DNA of 7,960 nt, from contig CAKKQI010000398.1 in the NCBI GenBank assembly GCA_919901895.1, forward strand, positions 1-7,960, given 5' to 3'. Shown here piece by piece: positions 7,767 through 7,960 of the stretch. The notes beneath the pieces were generated by a model. The model was not told the DNA's origin. It did no database searches and saw nothing but the letters and a program-made list of their open reading frames with translations. Within the stretch, counting starts at the first letter, position 1, and every line of letters starts with the position of its first letter. The position numbers were made by a program, and so were the translations under genes. Source of the stretch: Candidatus Brocadiaceae bacterium (lineage in GTDB: Bacteria; Planctomycetota; MHYJ01; JACQXL01; CAKKQI01).

Positions 7767-7960
7767 GTTTAGACGATTTTTGGTTCCAAACCTACCGAGA
7801 AATGATTCCGAGGCGGGACCTTCTGATAATTCCTCTCTTTTGAAATGCTATTTTAAATGAAATTAAGGCGTGATTTTGCTGGTCAAGAAGTCACTGAACA
7901 AGGACATAGAGGTTAACAGGGACAGGCAGAGACCATTACTCTTATATCGTCAGAAGACTA
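7767..7960. other. Right-hand non-coding stretch
   Basis: I see no gene, RNA gene or promoter that I can defend here. The only feature is the second copy of the 17-nt direct repeat at 7880-7896. An 8-nt inverse match (ATTAAGGC at 7862-7869 with GCCTTAAT at 6427-6434) could mark transposon ends but is too short to rely on. Confidence 0.4.
7880..7896 (+). repeat. 17-nt dispersed direct repeat, copy 2
   Basis: TGGTCAAGAAGTCACTG differs from the copy at 4567-4583 at one base. It lies about 170 nt beyond the transposase stop and just outside the possible right end of that element. Confidence 0.5.

Noticed and set aside
6427..7869. GCCTTAAT/ATTAAGGC as terminal inverted repeats of the transposase element
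   Set aside because: Only 8 nt match, with no clear extension and no flanking target duplication, so chance is a sufficient explanation.

Overview
The window reads as chromosomal DNA of a Gram-negative bacterium. An LpxH-type lipid A enzyme implies an LPS outer membrane, and a DUF1573 domain is fused to a CcdA/DsbD-type membrane domain. DUF1573 fusions and the integrase-type transposase at the right are common in Planctomycetota and neighbouring uncultivated phyla. That placement is an inference, and a specific phylum cannot be fixed from this sequence alone.

Layout, left to right. From 1 to 6376 every gene is on the minus strand. Positions 1-448 hold the start of a ribosomal protein operon, with rpsQ (S17) as the first gene followed by rplN (L14), which is cut by the window edge. 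A good promoter and two strong hairpins (521-593) separate it from guaA. Reading in the direction of transcription, accC (biotin carboxylase), lpxH (UDP-2,3-diacylglucosamine pyrophosphatase) and guaA (GMP synthase) form a likely operon: 60 nt between accC and lpxH, then a 13-nt overlap between lpxH and guaA. It is driven by a near-consensus promoter at 4466-4494 through a leader of about 130 nt. A 293-nt spacer (4326-4618) separates accC from a 585-residue membrane protein with the order signal peptide, DUF1573, degenerate thioredoxin, active CGGC thioredoxin, CcdA-type membrane domain. That gene has its own promoter placed so close to the ATG that the mRNA should be leaderless. At 6480-7709, on the plus strand, lies a D,D(35)E integrase/transposase. 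The last 250 nt hold no recognisable gene.

The most unusual content is two palindromic CCCCGAT/ATCGGGG elements lying in frame inside unrelated coding regions. One is in guaA, as an extra stretch of about 16 residues between two conserved blocks. The other is in the transposase, as a 21-nt insertion bounded by a 6-bp direct repeat. They resemble in principle the protein-coding palindromic elements of Rickettsia. Other points of note are a possible -1 frameshift or homopolymer error at the end of rpsQ, a symmetric ATCTT/AAGAT array over the accC promoter, an internal thioredoxin duplication in the thiol-relay protein, and a 17-nt direct repeat shared by two spacers.
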